Below, in pieces: positions 33,283 to 42,784 of a stretch of 64,000 nucleotides of DNA. Every line of letters starts with the position of its first letter. The stretch's first letter is position 1. The position numbers were made by a program, and so were the translations under genes. Origin of the DNA: Nocardia wallacei (lineage in GTDB: Bacteria; Actinomycetota; Actinomycetes; Mycobacteriales; Mycobacteriaceae); the NCBI RefSeq assembly GCF_014466955.1, contig NZ_AP023396.1:7688001-7752000 (forward strand), given 5' to 3'. A model generated the notes under the pieces. It saw nothing but the letters and a program-made list of their open reading frames with translations, ran no database searches and had not been told where the DNA came from.

Positions 33283-34179
33283 CTAATCGCCGTGAATTAC
33301 CGCCACACAGCAGTCGACGAAGCTGTGCACCAAGGGATTCGAGTCGCCGACCACGGGCCATGCCACGCCGACGACCAGCGGGCCGATCCCCGTCACCGGC
33401 CGGTACTCCACGCCCGGCCGCGGGTAGTAGCGCGCCGAGGACGCCGGGGTGAAGCTGATTCCGAAGCCGTTGCCGATGGCGGTGAGCCACTCGTCGGTGT
33501 TGTGCGCGAGCGCGCCGACGACCACCGTCTCCGGCGGCCGGGAATCGGCGCCGATCCAGAAGTCGCGCCAGGCGCCGCTGTCCGGCGGCGCCGCGACGAA
33601 CGGCTCGTCCCACAGCTGCTCGAACGTGATCTCCGAGCGGTCGGCCAGGCGGTGGCCGGTGGGCAGCGCGATCCACCGAGGTTCGGTGAACAGCTCCCGC
33701 AGCCGGTAGGAACGCTGGTCGGGGAACGGCAGCCACACCAGGGCGACATCCACATCGCCGGACGCCAGCCCCGCGCTCGGCTCGAGCCAGCCGAACTGCC
33801 GCATGTCCACCTGCCAGTCCGGATTGCGCCGCCGGAACTCGGCGACGATCCCGGCGGTGTGCTCGTGCGCCGCGCTCGCGATGAACCCGACCCGCAGCAC
33901 CCGGGCGGCCCGCGCGGCACCGCCCTTGGCCGCCCGGAGGATCGCGTCCCAGTCGGCCAGCAGGCCCGGAACCCGTTCGGCCAGTACGCGTCCCGCCTCG
34001 GTCAGCGTCATCCCGGTGTGCGAGCGCTCGAACAGTTCGACGCCGAGCCTGGTCTCCAGCTGCCTGATCTGCTTGGTCAGCGCCGGTTGCGACACGTAGA
34101 GCCGCCGCGCCGCCCGAGTCAGGTGACCCTCCTCGGCCACGGCGGCGAAATACCGCAGCAGACGGGTGTCGATGTCCAT
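33283..34179 (-). CDS. LysR-family transcriptional regulator
   Basis: A 298-residue LTTR. The winged HTH occupies residues 1-60 (LLRYFAAVAEEGHLTRAARR, VSQPALTKQIRQLETRLGVE) and a periplasmic-binding-protein-like co-inducer domain follows (VLRVGFIASAAHEHT, GDVDVALVWLPF). It is upstream of a methyltransferase gene on the same strand, not divergent from it. The gene it once controlled may be the dihydrofolate-reductase-like remnant just upstream. Confidence 0.9.
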   Translation of the reverse strand: MDIDTRLLRYFAAVAEEGHLTRAARRLYVSQPALTKQIRQLETRLGVELFERSHTGMTLTEAGRVLAERVPGLLADWDAILRAAKGGAARAARVLRVGFIASAAHEHTAGIVAEFRRRNPDWQVDMRQFGWLEPSAGLASGDVDVALVWLPFPDQRSYRLRELFTEPRWIALPTGHRLADRSEITFEQLWDEPFVAAPPDSGAWRDFWIGADSRPPETVVVGALAHNTDEWLTAIGNGFGISFTPASSARYYPRPGVEYRPVTGIGPLVVGVAWPVVGDSNPLVHSFVDCCVAVIHGD

Positions 34180-34192
34180 GACCTCAGGCTAT

Positions 34193-34349
34193 GGAAGCGG
34201 CGGGACGCCCGCTCGACCCGGTAGGTCGCGAGGATGACGCCGTTGCCGAGCACCTGCGACTCCGACGGCGCCAGCGTCGCCTCGGCATCGGTGTCGCCGA
34301 ACAACCGCAGACCCCTGCCCAGCAGCACCGAGGGCGGCACGGCGAATTG
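34193..34349 (-). pseudogene. C-terminal remnant of a RibD_C/dihydrofolate-reductase-like gene
   Basis: Minus-strand reading gives SVLLGRGLRLFGDTDAEATL and SQVLGNGVILATYRVER, the end of dihydrofolate-reductase-family (RibD C-terminal) proteins. Nothing upstream encodes the other three quarters: a stop codon and then the SGNH gene intervene. It is a short fragment between the LysR and SGNH genes. Confidence 0.6.
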
Positions 34350-34363
34350 ATCGGTGGTCTACC

Positions 34364-34990
34364 TCATCGCACGACGGGTAGTCCCGCGCCCGGTTCGGAC
34401 AGCCACAGCAGCCAGTGCGGCACGATCAGCGAGGCGAATTCCTCGTACCCGGCGGCACTCGGGTGGTAGCCGTCACCGCCGGAGACCTCGCGCATCCAGG
34501 TTCCGCTGTTGCGCAACGCCTGATGCACGCGGACGTAGGAAACCCCTTCGCTGTCACAGGCTTCGGAGAACGCGGCATCCAATTTCGCGGTGCGGCCGTT
34601 GTGTTCGTCGTCGTCGACCGGCGGCGGGGCGACGACCAGCGTCGACCAGCCGCGGGCGCGGGACCCGCGCAGCATGCCGGTCAGGTGGGCCACCGACTGC
34701 TCGGTCGGCACCGGCGGCCGGCCGTCGAGCGGCAGCGTGTCGTTGACTCCGAAGGAGAACACCACCCGGCCGTCGACGTCGGCCGGTAATCGGCGCGCGC
34801 ATTCGGCCTCCCAGCGCGCCGCGATATCCGCGGAACTCTCCCGCCGCACCCCGAGGTTGTAGTAGGTCAGCGGCTGACCGGCCCCGGCCGCGCGCGCCGC
34901 GAGGCGGCCCGCCCAGCCCAGGCACTGGCGGTCCCCCAGACCGGCCACCAGTGAGTCACCCACGAAGCAGATACGGACATCACGAACCAC
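34364..34990 (-). CDS. SGNH/GDSL-family hydrolase
   Basis: A 208-residue hydrolase. Block I CFVGDSLVAGLGD near 8, block II NLGVRRESS, block III FSFGVNDTL near 78 and block V GGDGYHPSAAGYEEF near 172 give Ser, Gly, Asn and the Asp-x-x-His pair. No signal peptide is seen. It begins at a GTG and is divergent from the 2OG oxygenase operon. An acyl ester substrate is likely, possibly a thioesterase/lysophospholipase-type activity. Confidence 0.87.
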   Translation of the reverse strand: MVRDVRICFVGDSLVAGLGDRQCLGWAGRLAARAAGAGQPLTYYNLGVRRESSADIAARWEAECARRLPADVDGRVVFSFGVNDTLPLDGRPPVPTEQSVAHLTGMLRGSRARGWSTLVVAPPPVDDDEHNGRTAKLDAAFSEACDSEGVSYVRVHQALRNSGTWMREVSGGDGYHPSAAGYEEFASLIVPHWLLWLSEPGAGLPVVR

Positions 34991-35096
34991 CGTGTGATGG
35001 TTTCACGCCGGGCACCGGTTGTCGGGACAAAGGCCGGAATCCACGCACGGCACGCACGCAATAAGATCGCGGTGGTTTGTCCGGGAGGGAGTACGC

Positions 35097-35867
35097 ATGG
35101 CAACGGAGGCGCCGCTACCGCGGTGGTTCATCGATCTACTGGCGCATCGTCGCTGGATCCACCGGACCCGCCCGTTCCCGCACGTCTACGTCCGTGACGT
35201 CTTCACCGAGGTGTTCTACCGGCGGCTGGCCGAGGAATTCGAGCGCGTGCACCGGGAGCCGGGCCGGTTCACGCCGGTCGCCGAGGGCTACGGCGCGACG
35301 GGGGTGAGCCTGGCGGCCGTGCGCGACGGTCCCCTGGAGGTGTTCCTGTCGCGGGCCTGGCACGACGTGATCGAGCGGGTCGCGGGCGTACGGGCCACCG
35401 GCGACGTGGAGGGCTCGCTGCATCACCACGCACCGGGCGGCCCGGCCGGACGGCCGCATCACGATCTGGCGCCCGCCTGGTTCCCGGGCGATCCGCCCGG
35501 ACCGGCCGCCGTCGGCCTGCCCGACGGCGCGATCGACCTGCGCACCGGCGCGCGGCCGCCGGGGACGCCGGCCCGCGAGCTGGTACGCGCGGTGGCGGTG
35601 CTGTTCTATCTGAACAACCCGCGATGGCAGCCCGGCGACGGCGGCGAGACCGGACTGTTCGGCGATATCGGCGCGGCGGAACCGCGAGCCGCCCTGGCCG
35701 TTCCCCCGCTGGACAATTCGATGGTGGTGTTCGAGTGCACGCCGCGGTCCTGGCACACCTTCCTGGGCGCCAACACCGCCGCCCGCAACAGCGTGGTGAT
35801 GTGGCTGCACCGGCCCAGGGACGAGGCGGCGCGCCGCTGGGGAGGAGACCGCATTGCGCAGTGGTGA
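35097..35867 (+). CDS. 2-oxoglutarate/Fe(II)-dependent oxygenase (prolyl-4-hydroxylase-like)
   Basis: A 256-residue double-stranded beta-helix protein. PFPHVYVRDVFTEVFYRRLA opens it, HHDLAP near 120 supplies the HxD iron ligands, and RSWHTFLGAN near 226 the distal His, with NSVVMWLHR holding a basic residue for 2-oxoglutarate. FYLNNPRWQPGDGGETGLF is the usual central strand region. It hydroxylates an unknown substrate. GGGAGGG precedes the ATG. It overlaps the next gene (SDR) by 14 bp and starts a three-gene operon. Confidence 0.82.
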   Translation: MATEAPLPRWFIDLLAHRRWIHRTRPFPHVYVRDVFTEVFYRRLAEEFERVHREPGRFTPVAEGYGATGVSLAAVRDGPLEVFLSRAWHDVIERVAGVRATGDVEGSLHHHAPGGPAGRPHHDLAPAWFPGDPPGPAAVGLPDGAIDLRTGARPPGTPARELVRAVAVLFYLNNPRWQPGDGGETGLFGDIGAAEPRAALAVPPLDNSMVVFECTPRSWHTFLGANTAARNSVVMWLHRPRDEAARRWGGDRIAQW

Positions 35868-36651
35868 CAACCGCCGGGTGTGCCTGCTGACCGGAGCCGG
35901 GGGAGTGCTGGGCGACGCCTTCTGCCGCGCGTTCCACACCCGCTACGACATCGTCGCGGTGTGCCGCACCCGGACACCGGCGGCGCCGTCGCAGGAGGAG
36001 TGGTTCGTCGACCCGCTGGAACCGTCGAAACCGCTGCCGGAGAACGACTCTCGCATCTTCGTGGTGCGCGCCGACCTGACCCGCGAGGGCGAGGTGGAGC
36101 GGGTGGTGGACCTGGCGCTGGCGAAGTTCGGCGCGGTGGACCTGCTGGTCAACAATGCCGGGCACGCCCGGATGCAGCCCCGCGGGATCGTCGACGGCGA
36201 TGCCGCGCTGGACCAGTTCGATCCCCACTTCGCGCTGAATGTCGGTGTGCCGCTGCGGCTGTCGGCCCGGCTCGCGCAGCGCTGCTGGCTGCACAGCGAT
36301 GCCGACAACCGGGCGCGCAACCGCAACGTCGTCAACGTGTCGAGCATCTCGGGCTCCCGGGTGTACCCGGGCGGGCAGGCCGTGTACGCGGCGTCGAAGG
36401 CGGCGCTGGATCAGCTGACCCGCCACCTCGCGGCCGAATTCGCCGAGTTCGGCGTGCGGGCGAATGCCATCGCGCCCAACTCCTTCCCGGCGCTGGTGCC
36501 GACCGAGCAGGTGGCCTCGGCCATCACCGAACTCGACGCGGGCGCGATGACCGGCGGGGTCTACAGCGTGGGCGTCCCGGACGGGGCGTCCGCACCGGGC
36601 ACCGTCGCGGCCGGGCAGCACACCCGCCCGGTGACCGAGCGGCCGGGGTGA
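35854..36651 (+). CDS. Short-chain dehydrogenase/reductase
   Basis: A 265-residue SDR. CLLTGAGGVLGDAFCRAF holds the NAD(P)-binding TGxxGxxG variant, LLVNNAGHA the NNAG motif, and NVSSISGSRVYPGGQAVYAA with SKAALDQL the Ser-Tyr-Lys catalytic set. The TTG start at 35854 has GGAGGAGA upstream, inside the 2OG oxygenase gene. The GTG at 36648 that may start the following membrane protein overlaps its stop. It probably acts on the same pathway substrate as the oxygenase. Confidence 0.85.
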   Translation: MRSGDNRRVCLLTGAGGVLGDAFCRAFHTRYDIVAVCRTRTPAAPSQEEWFVDPLEPSKPLPENDSRIFVVRADLTREGEVERVVDLALAKFGAVDLLVNNAGHARMQPRGIVDGDAALDQFDPHFALNVGVPLRLSARLAQRCWLHSDADNRARNRNVVNVSSISGSRVYPGGQAVYAASKAALDQLTRHLAAEFAEFGVRANAIAPNSFPALVPTEQVASAITELDAGAMTGGVYSVGVPDGASAPGTVAAGQHTRPVTERPG

Positions 36652-36848
36652 ACGCGGACGGCGACGGCGACCCGCGCGACCGCCACCGGGCGCGCGAGAC
36701 CGCGGCACGCACGGCCGACCCGCACGCCGCCCCCGGCACACCCGGCCGACGGCGTGTTGGCACCGGACGTCCCGCGACGCTGCTGCATACTCACACCCGA
36801 GCCGACCCCGGGACCGCCGCTCCCTCGATCCGAAAGTTCCGATACGAC

Positions 36849-39221
36849 ATGCGAGTCGACGGGCGGGAGATCCCCGTCTCCGGCAGCCTGCTGCAACCGC
36901 GGATCCGGCGCACCAGCGACATTCTGCGCGTGGTGCTGTCGGCGCTGCTGGTCGCGCTCGTCATCGCCGGCTCGCTGATCACCCGGCCGCGCTGGGAGGC
37001 GCTGGAGCGCTCGCTGTCCGACATCGTCGGGTTCCTGACGCCGGAGCAGTCCAATCTGGTCTATCTGCTGTACGGCGTGGCGATCGTCGCGCTGCCGTTC
37101 GCGATCCTGGTGCGGCTGATCTTCCGGTGGCAGTGGACGCTGCTGTTCGGCTATCTCGCGGCGGGCCTGATCACCGTGGTGCTGCTGTCGATCACCGGCA
37201 CCGGGATCTCCGCGCCGCAATGGCATCTGGTGGTGCCCGAACAGCTGGACACATTCCTGTCGCAGTTCCTGGACGACCCGCGCTGGATCGCCATGCTCAC
37301 CGCGATGCTGACGGTGGCGAGCCCGTGGCTGCCGGTGTCGTGGCGGCGGTGGTGGTGGGCGCTGCTGCTGGGATTCGTGCCGCTGCACCTGTTCGTGAGT
37401 CTGGTGGTGCCGTCGCGGGCGATGTTCGGTCTCGCGGTCGGCTGGTGCGTCGGCGCGGTCATCGTGCTGCTGGTGGGCACGCCCGCGCTGGAGGTGCCGC
37501 TGGATTCCGCCGTGCGGGTGCTGGCCAAGCGCGGTTACACCGTCACCGGCTTCACCGTGCTGCGCCCGGCCGGGCCCGGACCGCTGCAACTGTCGGCCGA
37601 GACCGGTCCGCAGCATCGGCTGATCGTGGAGCTCTACGGCCAGAATCAGCGCAGCTGGGGCATGCTGCGGCAGCTGCGTCGCTGGCTGACCTTCCGCGCC
37701 GGGGAGCGGGCGCCGGCATTCGCCTCGCTGCGGCGCGCGGTCGAGCACCGGGCACTGATGGGCATCGCGATCGGTGATCTGGGCCTGGCCAGCAACAAAC
37801 CGCTCACCGTCGCCGCGCTGGAACGCGGCTGGACGCTGTACGCGCACACGGTGCCGCGCGGCGCCACACTGTCGGCCACCGACAGCGAGGCCGTGCTCAC
37901 CAACGTCTGGTACGCGCTGCAGAACATGCATCGCGCCCAGATCTCGCACGGTGATCTGCGGGCCGAGGAGATCCGGGTGGTCGAGGGCCGGGTGCTGTTC
38001 GGCGGGTTCATGTCCGCCGAATTCGGTTCCTACGAGCCGCGTTTCTCCTCCGACGTGGCACAGCTGCTGCTGTCGACCAGCGCCCTGTTCGGCACCGAAC
38101 TCGCGGTGCGCACCGCGATCCACGTGCTCGGCGCCGACGCCGTACTCAACGCCTCCCGGCGCCTGACCAAGTCGGCACTACCCGCACACGTGCGCAAATC
38201 CGTGCCCGATCCCGGGCACCTCATGAAGCAGACGCGCGAGGAAGTCCAGCAGCAGACCGGCGAGGACCGCATCGAGGCCGCGCGGATCACCCGGTTCTCC
38301 CGGGGGCAGTTCATCCAGCTGGTCCTGCTGATCGGTTTGGTCTACGTGGCCTACCCGTTCATCAGCCAGGTGCCGACATTCGTCACCGAACTGCGCACGG
38401 CCAACTGGTGGTGGGCGCTGCTCGGGCTGACGGTCTCGGTGGGCACCTATATCGGGGCCGCCATGGCGCTGTGGGGTTGCACGTCGGAGTCGGTGAACTT
38501 TCCGAAACTGCTGCTCGCGCAGGTGGCCAACACCTTCGCCGCCACCACGACACCCGCCGGTGTCGGTGGCCTCGCGCTGAATGTGCGATTCCTGCAACGC
38601 AACGGGCTCGGCGCGGTGCGCGCCACCGCCGCCGTCGCGCTGCAACAGTCGGTGCAGGTGATCACGCACGTCGTGCTGCTGCTGTTCTTCAGTGTGGCAG
38701 CGGGGGTTTCGGCGAATCTGAGTCACTACGTCCCCAGCGCCACCACGCTGTATCTGGTGGCGGGCGCGCTGCTGGGACTGGTGGGTATCGCCATGTTCGT
38801 GCCGACGGTGCGGCGCTGGCTGCGCACCGAGGTCCGGCCCCAGCTCGCGGAGGTCGTCAACGAACTGCGCGCGCTCGCGCACAGCCCGATCCGCCTGGCG
38901 ATGATCGTCGGCGGTTGCGCCGCCATCACGCTCGGGGCGGCCGGGGCGCTGTGGGCCAGCATCGAGGCATTCGGCGGCAGCGCCACTTTCGTCACCGTGA
39001 CCGTGGTGACCATGATCGGCGGGACACTGGCGTCCGCGGCGCCGACGCCCGGTGGAGTCGGCGCCGTGGAGGCCGCGCTCATCGGTTTCCTCGGCGCGTT
39101 CGGGATCGGGCTGCCCATCGCGGTGCCCGCGGTGCTGCTCTACCGGGTGCTGACCTGCTGGCTACCGGTGTTCTGCGGCTGGCCGATCATGCGCTGGCTC
39201 ACCGCGAACAACCTCATCTGA
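36849..39221 (+). CDS. Large membrane protein: N-terminal TM domain, kinase-like domain, LPG-synthase-type (UPF0104) TM domain
   Basis: A 790-residue protein with three parts. About six membrane segments fill residues 30-220. A cytosolic middle (about 225-480) has the HGDLRAEEIRVVEG loop of the APH/ABC1 kinase fold, but the following DFG-type motif reads LFGGF and lacks the metal-binding Asp. The last 300 residues have about eight membrane helices with NTFAATTTPAGVGGLALN and TLASAAPTPGGVGAVEAAL, hallmarks of the lysylphosphatidylglycerol-synthase flippase half. Related proteins occur in mycobacteria. The start at the ATG 36849 fits MRVDGREIPVSGSLLQP; the in-frame GTG at 36648 overlaps the SDR stop and would add 67 low-complexity residues. 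Function unknown; lipid translocation is plausible. Confidence 0.8.
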   Translation: MRVDGREIPVSGSLLQPRIRRTSDILRVVLSALLVALVIAGSLITRPRWEALERSLSDIVGFLTPEQSNLVYLLYGVAIVALPFAILVRLIFRWQWTLLFGYLAAGLITVVLLSITGTGISAPQWHLVVPEQLDTFLSQFLDDPRWIAMLTAMLTVASPWLPVSWRRWWWALLLGFVPLHLFVSLVVPSRAMFGLAVGWCVGAVIVLLVGTPALEVPLDSAVRVLAKRGYTVTGFTVLRPAGPGPLQLSAETGPQHRLIVELYGQNQRSWGMLRQLRRWLTFRAGERAPAFASLRRAVEHRALMGIAIGDLGLASNKPLTVAALERGWTLYAHTVPRGATLSATDSEAVLTNVWYALQNMHRAQISHGDLRAEEIRVVEGRVLFGGFMSAEFGSYEPRFSSDVAQLLLSTSALFGTELAVRTAIHVLGADAVLNASRRLTKSALPAHVRKSVPDPGHLMKQTREEVQQQTGEDRIEAARITRFSRGQFIQLVLLIGLVYVAYPFISQVPTFVTELRTANWWWALLGLTVSVGTYIGAAMALWGCTSESVNFPKLLLAQVANTFAATTTPAGVGGLALNVRFLQRNGLGAVRATAAVALQQSVQVITHVVLLLFFSVAAGVSANLSHYVPSATTLYLVAGALLGLVGIAMFVPTVRRWLRTEVRPQLAEVVNELRALAHSPIRLAMIVGGCAAITLGAAGALWASIEAFGGSATFVTVTVVTMIGGTLASAAPTPGGVGAVEAALIGFLGAFGIGLPIAVPAVLLYRVLTCWLPVFCGWPIMRWLTANNLI

Positions 39222-39222
39222 C

Positions 39223-39858
39223 CTAGACGCGCCGGTCGGCGGGTACGCCCAGTTCGTCCAGGGCCTGGTCCGCGGCGAGGCATCCGGCGGTGGTCAGGTT
39301 CAGGTTCGCCAGCGAGGCCTCGTGGGCCTCGGATGTGGCGGCGGTGACGCAGTCGGTGATCGGGTGGACCGTGAAACCCAGGTCGGTGGCGTGCCGGGCG
39401 GTCTGCTCGACGGTGAGATTGGTCGCGACGCCGGTGATCAGCAGGGTGTCCAGGCCGCGGGCGGCCAGCCAGTCGGGCAGCGCGCTACCGGCGAGGCCGG
39501 ACAGCTTCTGGTTGTCGAACACCGCGCCGCGCTCGGACTGGTCGGCCATGGCCGGGATGACCTGCGTGCCCGGCGCATCCGGCCGGAACGCGGTCTGCGC
39601 GGCGGCCACCGATCGCATGAACCCGGTGTTGCGCACCAGCCCGCCCTCTCCGACCGGAATGGTGAAGCGGGTGAACACCACCGGCAGCCCGGCCTGCTGC
39701 GCGGCGGCGTGAAATACGGTCGCGCGGTGGACGACTCCGCTGGTGGCGACGGGTTCGGCCAGCATCGGCCCGAAGAATCCTTCGGGCTCGATGACGTTGA
39801 CCTGCCAGTGCAGGGCGAGTACCGCGGTGCGAGCGCTGTCGAGGGGCATGAATCCCAT
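39223..39858 (-). CDS. Isochorismatase-fold protein lacking catalytic Asp and Cys
   Basis: A 211-residue cysteine-hydrolase-fold protein. The fold is clear (VVFTRFTIP, ITGVATNLTVEQTARHATDL, FTVHPITDCVTAATSEAHE), but of the Asp-Lys-Cys triad only Lys118 (DNQKLSG) remains: the first-strand Asp is His17 (LALHWQV) and the nucleophile Cys is Thr149 (TNLTVE). It cannot be a normal nicotinamidase/isochorismatase, so it is either a binding protein or has another chemistry. It ends within two bases of the convergent membrane-protein gene. Confidence 0.85.
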   Translation of the reverse strand: MGFMPLDSARTAVLALHWQVNVIEPEGFFGPMLAEPVATSGVVHRATVFHAAAQQAGLPVVFTRFTIPVGEGGLVRNTGFMRSVAAAQTAFRPDAPGTQVIPAMADQSERGAVFDNQKLSGLAGSALPDWLAARGLDTLLITGVATNLTVEQTARHATDLGFTVHPITDCVTAATSEAHEASLANLNLTTAGCLAADQALDELGVPADRRV

Positions 39859-39894
39859 ACTGCCCCAACTACATCACTCGCGGCGGCGCAGCGG

Positions 39895-41466
39895 TCAGGA
39901 CGAATACTCTTTGCGCAGTTGCACCTTGACGACCTTGCCGCTGGCGTTGCGCGGCAACTCCGGGACGAGCACCAGATCCTTGGGGTGCTTGTAGCGGGCC
40001 AGGTTCTCGTTGAGGAACGGTGTGAGCTCCTCGAGGGTGAGCGTGTCGTCCGGATTCACCAGGGCGACGACGGCGACGGGCACCTCGCCCCACTTCTCGT
40101 GCGCGCGGCCGACGACGGCGGCCTCGTGAATCTTCGGGTGCGCGAACAGGACGTTCTCCACTTCGGCGCAGTAGATGTTCTCGCCGCCGGAGATGATCAT
40201 GTCCTTCTTGCGGTCCACGACGTAGACGAAGCCCTCCTCGTCGGTGCGGACCAGGTCGCCCGAGTGGAACCAGCCGCCGGCGAACGCCTCCGCGGTGGCC
40301 TCGGGCTTGTTCCAATAGCCCTGCATGAGAGTGGGTCCGCGGTAGACGATTTCGCCGATCTCGCCGGGTGCGACGTCGTTCATCTCGTCGTCGACGATGC
40401 GGGCCTGGATGGTCGGGATGGGGCGGCCCACCGAACCCAGCTTGCGCAGCGCGTCGCGGCCCTCCAGCACGCAGGTGATCGGCGACATCTCGGTCTGGCC
40501 GAACACCGCGACGTTCTGGGCGTCGGGAAAGCACTCGGCCATGGCTCGCAGCACCGTGTCCGAGGCGGGCGCCGCACCCCAGCTGAGCATCTTCAGCGCC
40601 GTCTTGCGCTGCTTGACCGTGGGCTCCTCGCAGATCAGCTGCCACTGCGCGGGCACGCAGAACGCGGTGGTGGCCTGCTCGGCCTCGACGGCGTCGAGGA
40701 ATTCGGTCGGGTCGAACGCACCGAGCGGATGCAGCACGGTCTTGCTGCCGAGCTGGAAAGCCGGTGCGAGACTGCCCAATCCAGCGATGTGGAACAGCGG
40801 CGAGGTGCAGAAGCCGACCGACTCGGGGGTGAGATCCATGGCCCGGATGCAGGTCAGCGCCTGCGCGGTCAGGTTGGCGTGCGACAGGATCGCGCCCTTC
40901 GGGCTGCCGGTGGTGCCCGAGGTGTACATGATCAGGCAGGGCGTGTCCTCCGGAATATCCAGGGGCACATGGGGTTCGCCCGCCTCGGCCAGCGCGTCGT
41001 CGTAGCCGAGCACGCCGTCGGCGCTCTGGCCGCCGATCACGACGCAGGTCTCGAGCGCCGGGGACTGCGCCATCACACCGGTGGCCAGCGGCTGCAGCAC
41101 GGTGTCGGTGACGACGGCCTTGGCCCCCGAGTCGGCGACGATGTAGGCCACCTCGGGCGGAGTCAGGCGGAAGTTGACCGGCACGGCGATGGCGCCGAGC
41201 GCGTTGATCCCGAATACCGCCTCCAGATACTCGGGGTAGTTGAGCGCGAGGATCAGCACGCGATCCCCGAACCCGACCCCTCGGCGGGCCAGCGCATCGG
41301 CGAACCGCTGCGAACGCTCGTGCAGTTGCTTCCAGGTGGTGTCGTGCCTCCGGAACCGGATCGCGACGCTGTCCGGGCGCATCAGCGCGTGCGTGGCCAG
41401 CTGGTTGTTCCAGTGGTTGCGCCGCGACCGGATCGGCTCGTCGAGCGATTGGGCTCCGATGGTCAT
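39895..41466 (-). CDS. fadD5: Long-chain fatty-acyl-CoA synthetase, FadD5-like
   Basis: A 523-residue acyl/aryl-CoA ligase. CLIMYTSGTTGSPKGAILSH is the AMP-binding signature near residue 178; FGQTEMSPIT, GGWFHSGDLV and VDRKKDMIISGGENIYCAEV follow, with the catalytic Lys in PRNASGKVVKV near the C-terminus. The sequence matches remembered M. tuberculosis FadD5 along its length, including NQLATHALMRPD and GVGFGDRVLI. It activates fatty acids, perhaps in lipid recycling. The ATG is at 41464-41466. It is divergent from the nitronate monooxygenase gene across about 296 bp. Confidence 0.92.
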   Translation of the reverse strand: MTIGAQSLDEPIRSRRNHWNNQLATHALMRPDSVAIRFRRHDTTWKQLHERSQRFADALARRGVGFGDRVLILALNYPEYLEAVFGINALGAIAVPVNFRLTPPEVAYIVADSGAKAVVTDTVLQPLATGVMAQSPALETCVVIGGQSADGVLGYDDALAEAGEPHVPLDIPEDTPCLIMYTSGTTGSPKGAILSHANLTAQALTCIRAMDLTPESVGFCTSPLFHIAGLGSLAPAFQLGSKTVLHPLGAFDPTEFLDAVEAEQATTAFCVPAQWQLICEEPTVKQRKTALKMLSWGAAPASDTVLRAMAECFPDAQNVAVFGQTEMSPITCVLEGRDALRKLGSVGRPIPTIQARIVDDEMNDVAPGEIGEIVYRGPTLMQGYWNKPEATAEAFAGGWFHSGDLVRTDEEGFVYVVDRKKDMIISGGENIYCAEVENVLFAHPKIHEAAVVGRAHEKWGEVPVAVVALVNPDDTLTLEELTPFLNENLARYKHPKDLVLVPELPRNASGKVVKVQLRKEYSS

Positions 41467-41684
41467 GCTTGCAGTCCTCTCCGGCCGTCGGCTGAACGTT
41501 TGCGAGAATACCAACTAACTTTTCACCGTGACAAGGGTTACAGAGAGGAATCGGCAACTCGCTTCTCACTTGATCATATTCCAGTTCAGAGGCGGAAAAT
41601 TCGGAGATGCGGTCAACCTATGCAGACGTTGCCGCACGGACGCCTGTCGAGGGATTGGCAAACTGCGGCTTACATCGAGGTTGA

Positions 41685-42734
<1,050 letters not shown>

Positions 42735-42741
42735 CGACCGG

Positions 42742-42771
42742 CCCGGGCGGACAGTCGTGCGTCCGCCCGGG
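42742..42771. terminator. Bidirectional terminator hairpin
   Basis: CCCGGGCGGAC-N8-GTCCGCCCGGG is a perfect 11-bp stem in the 50-bp gap between the convergent nitronate monooxygenase and MBL hydrolase genes. Confidence 0.88.
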
Positions 42772-42784
42772 TCGCGGCCCACCG

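Noticed and set aside
35880..39221. A 1113-codon open frame that could be read as an SDR-region fusion with the membrane protein
   Set aside because: The first part is the wrong frame of the SDR gene (35854-36651). The real protein starts at 36849, or at most 36648.
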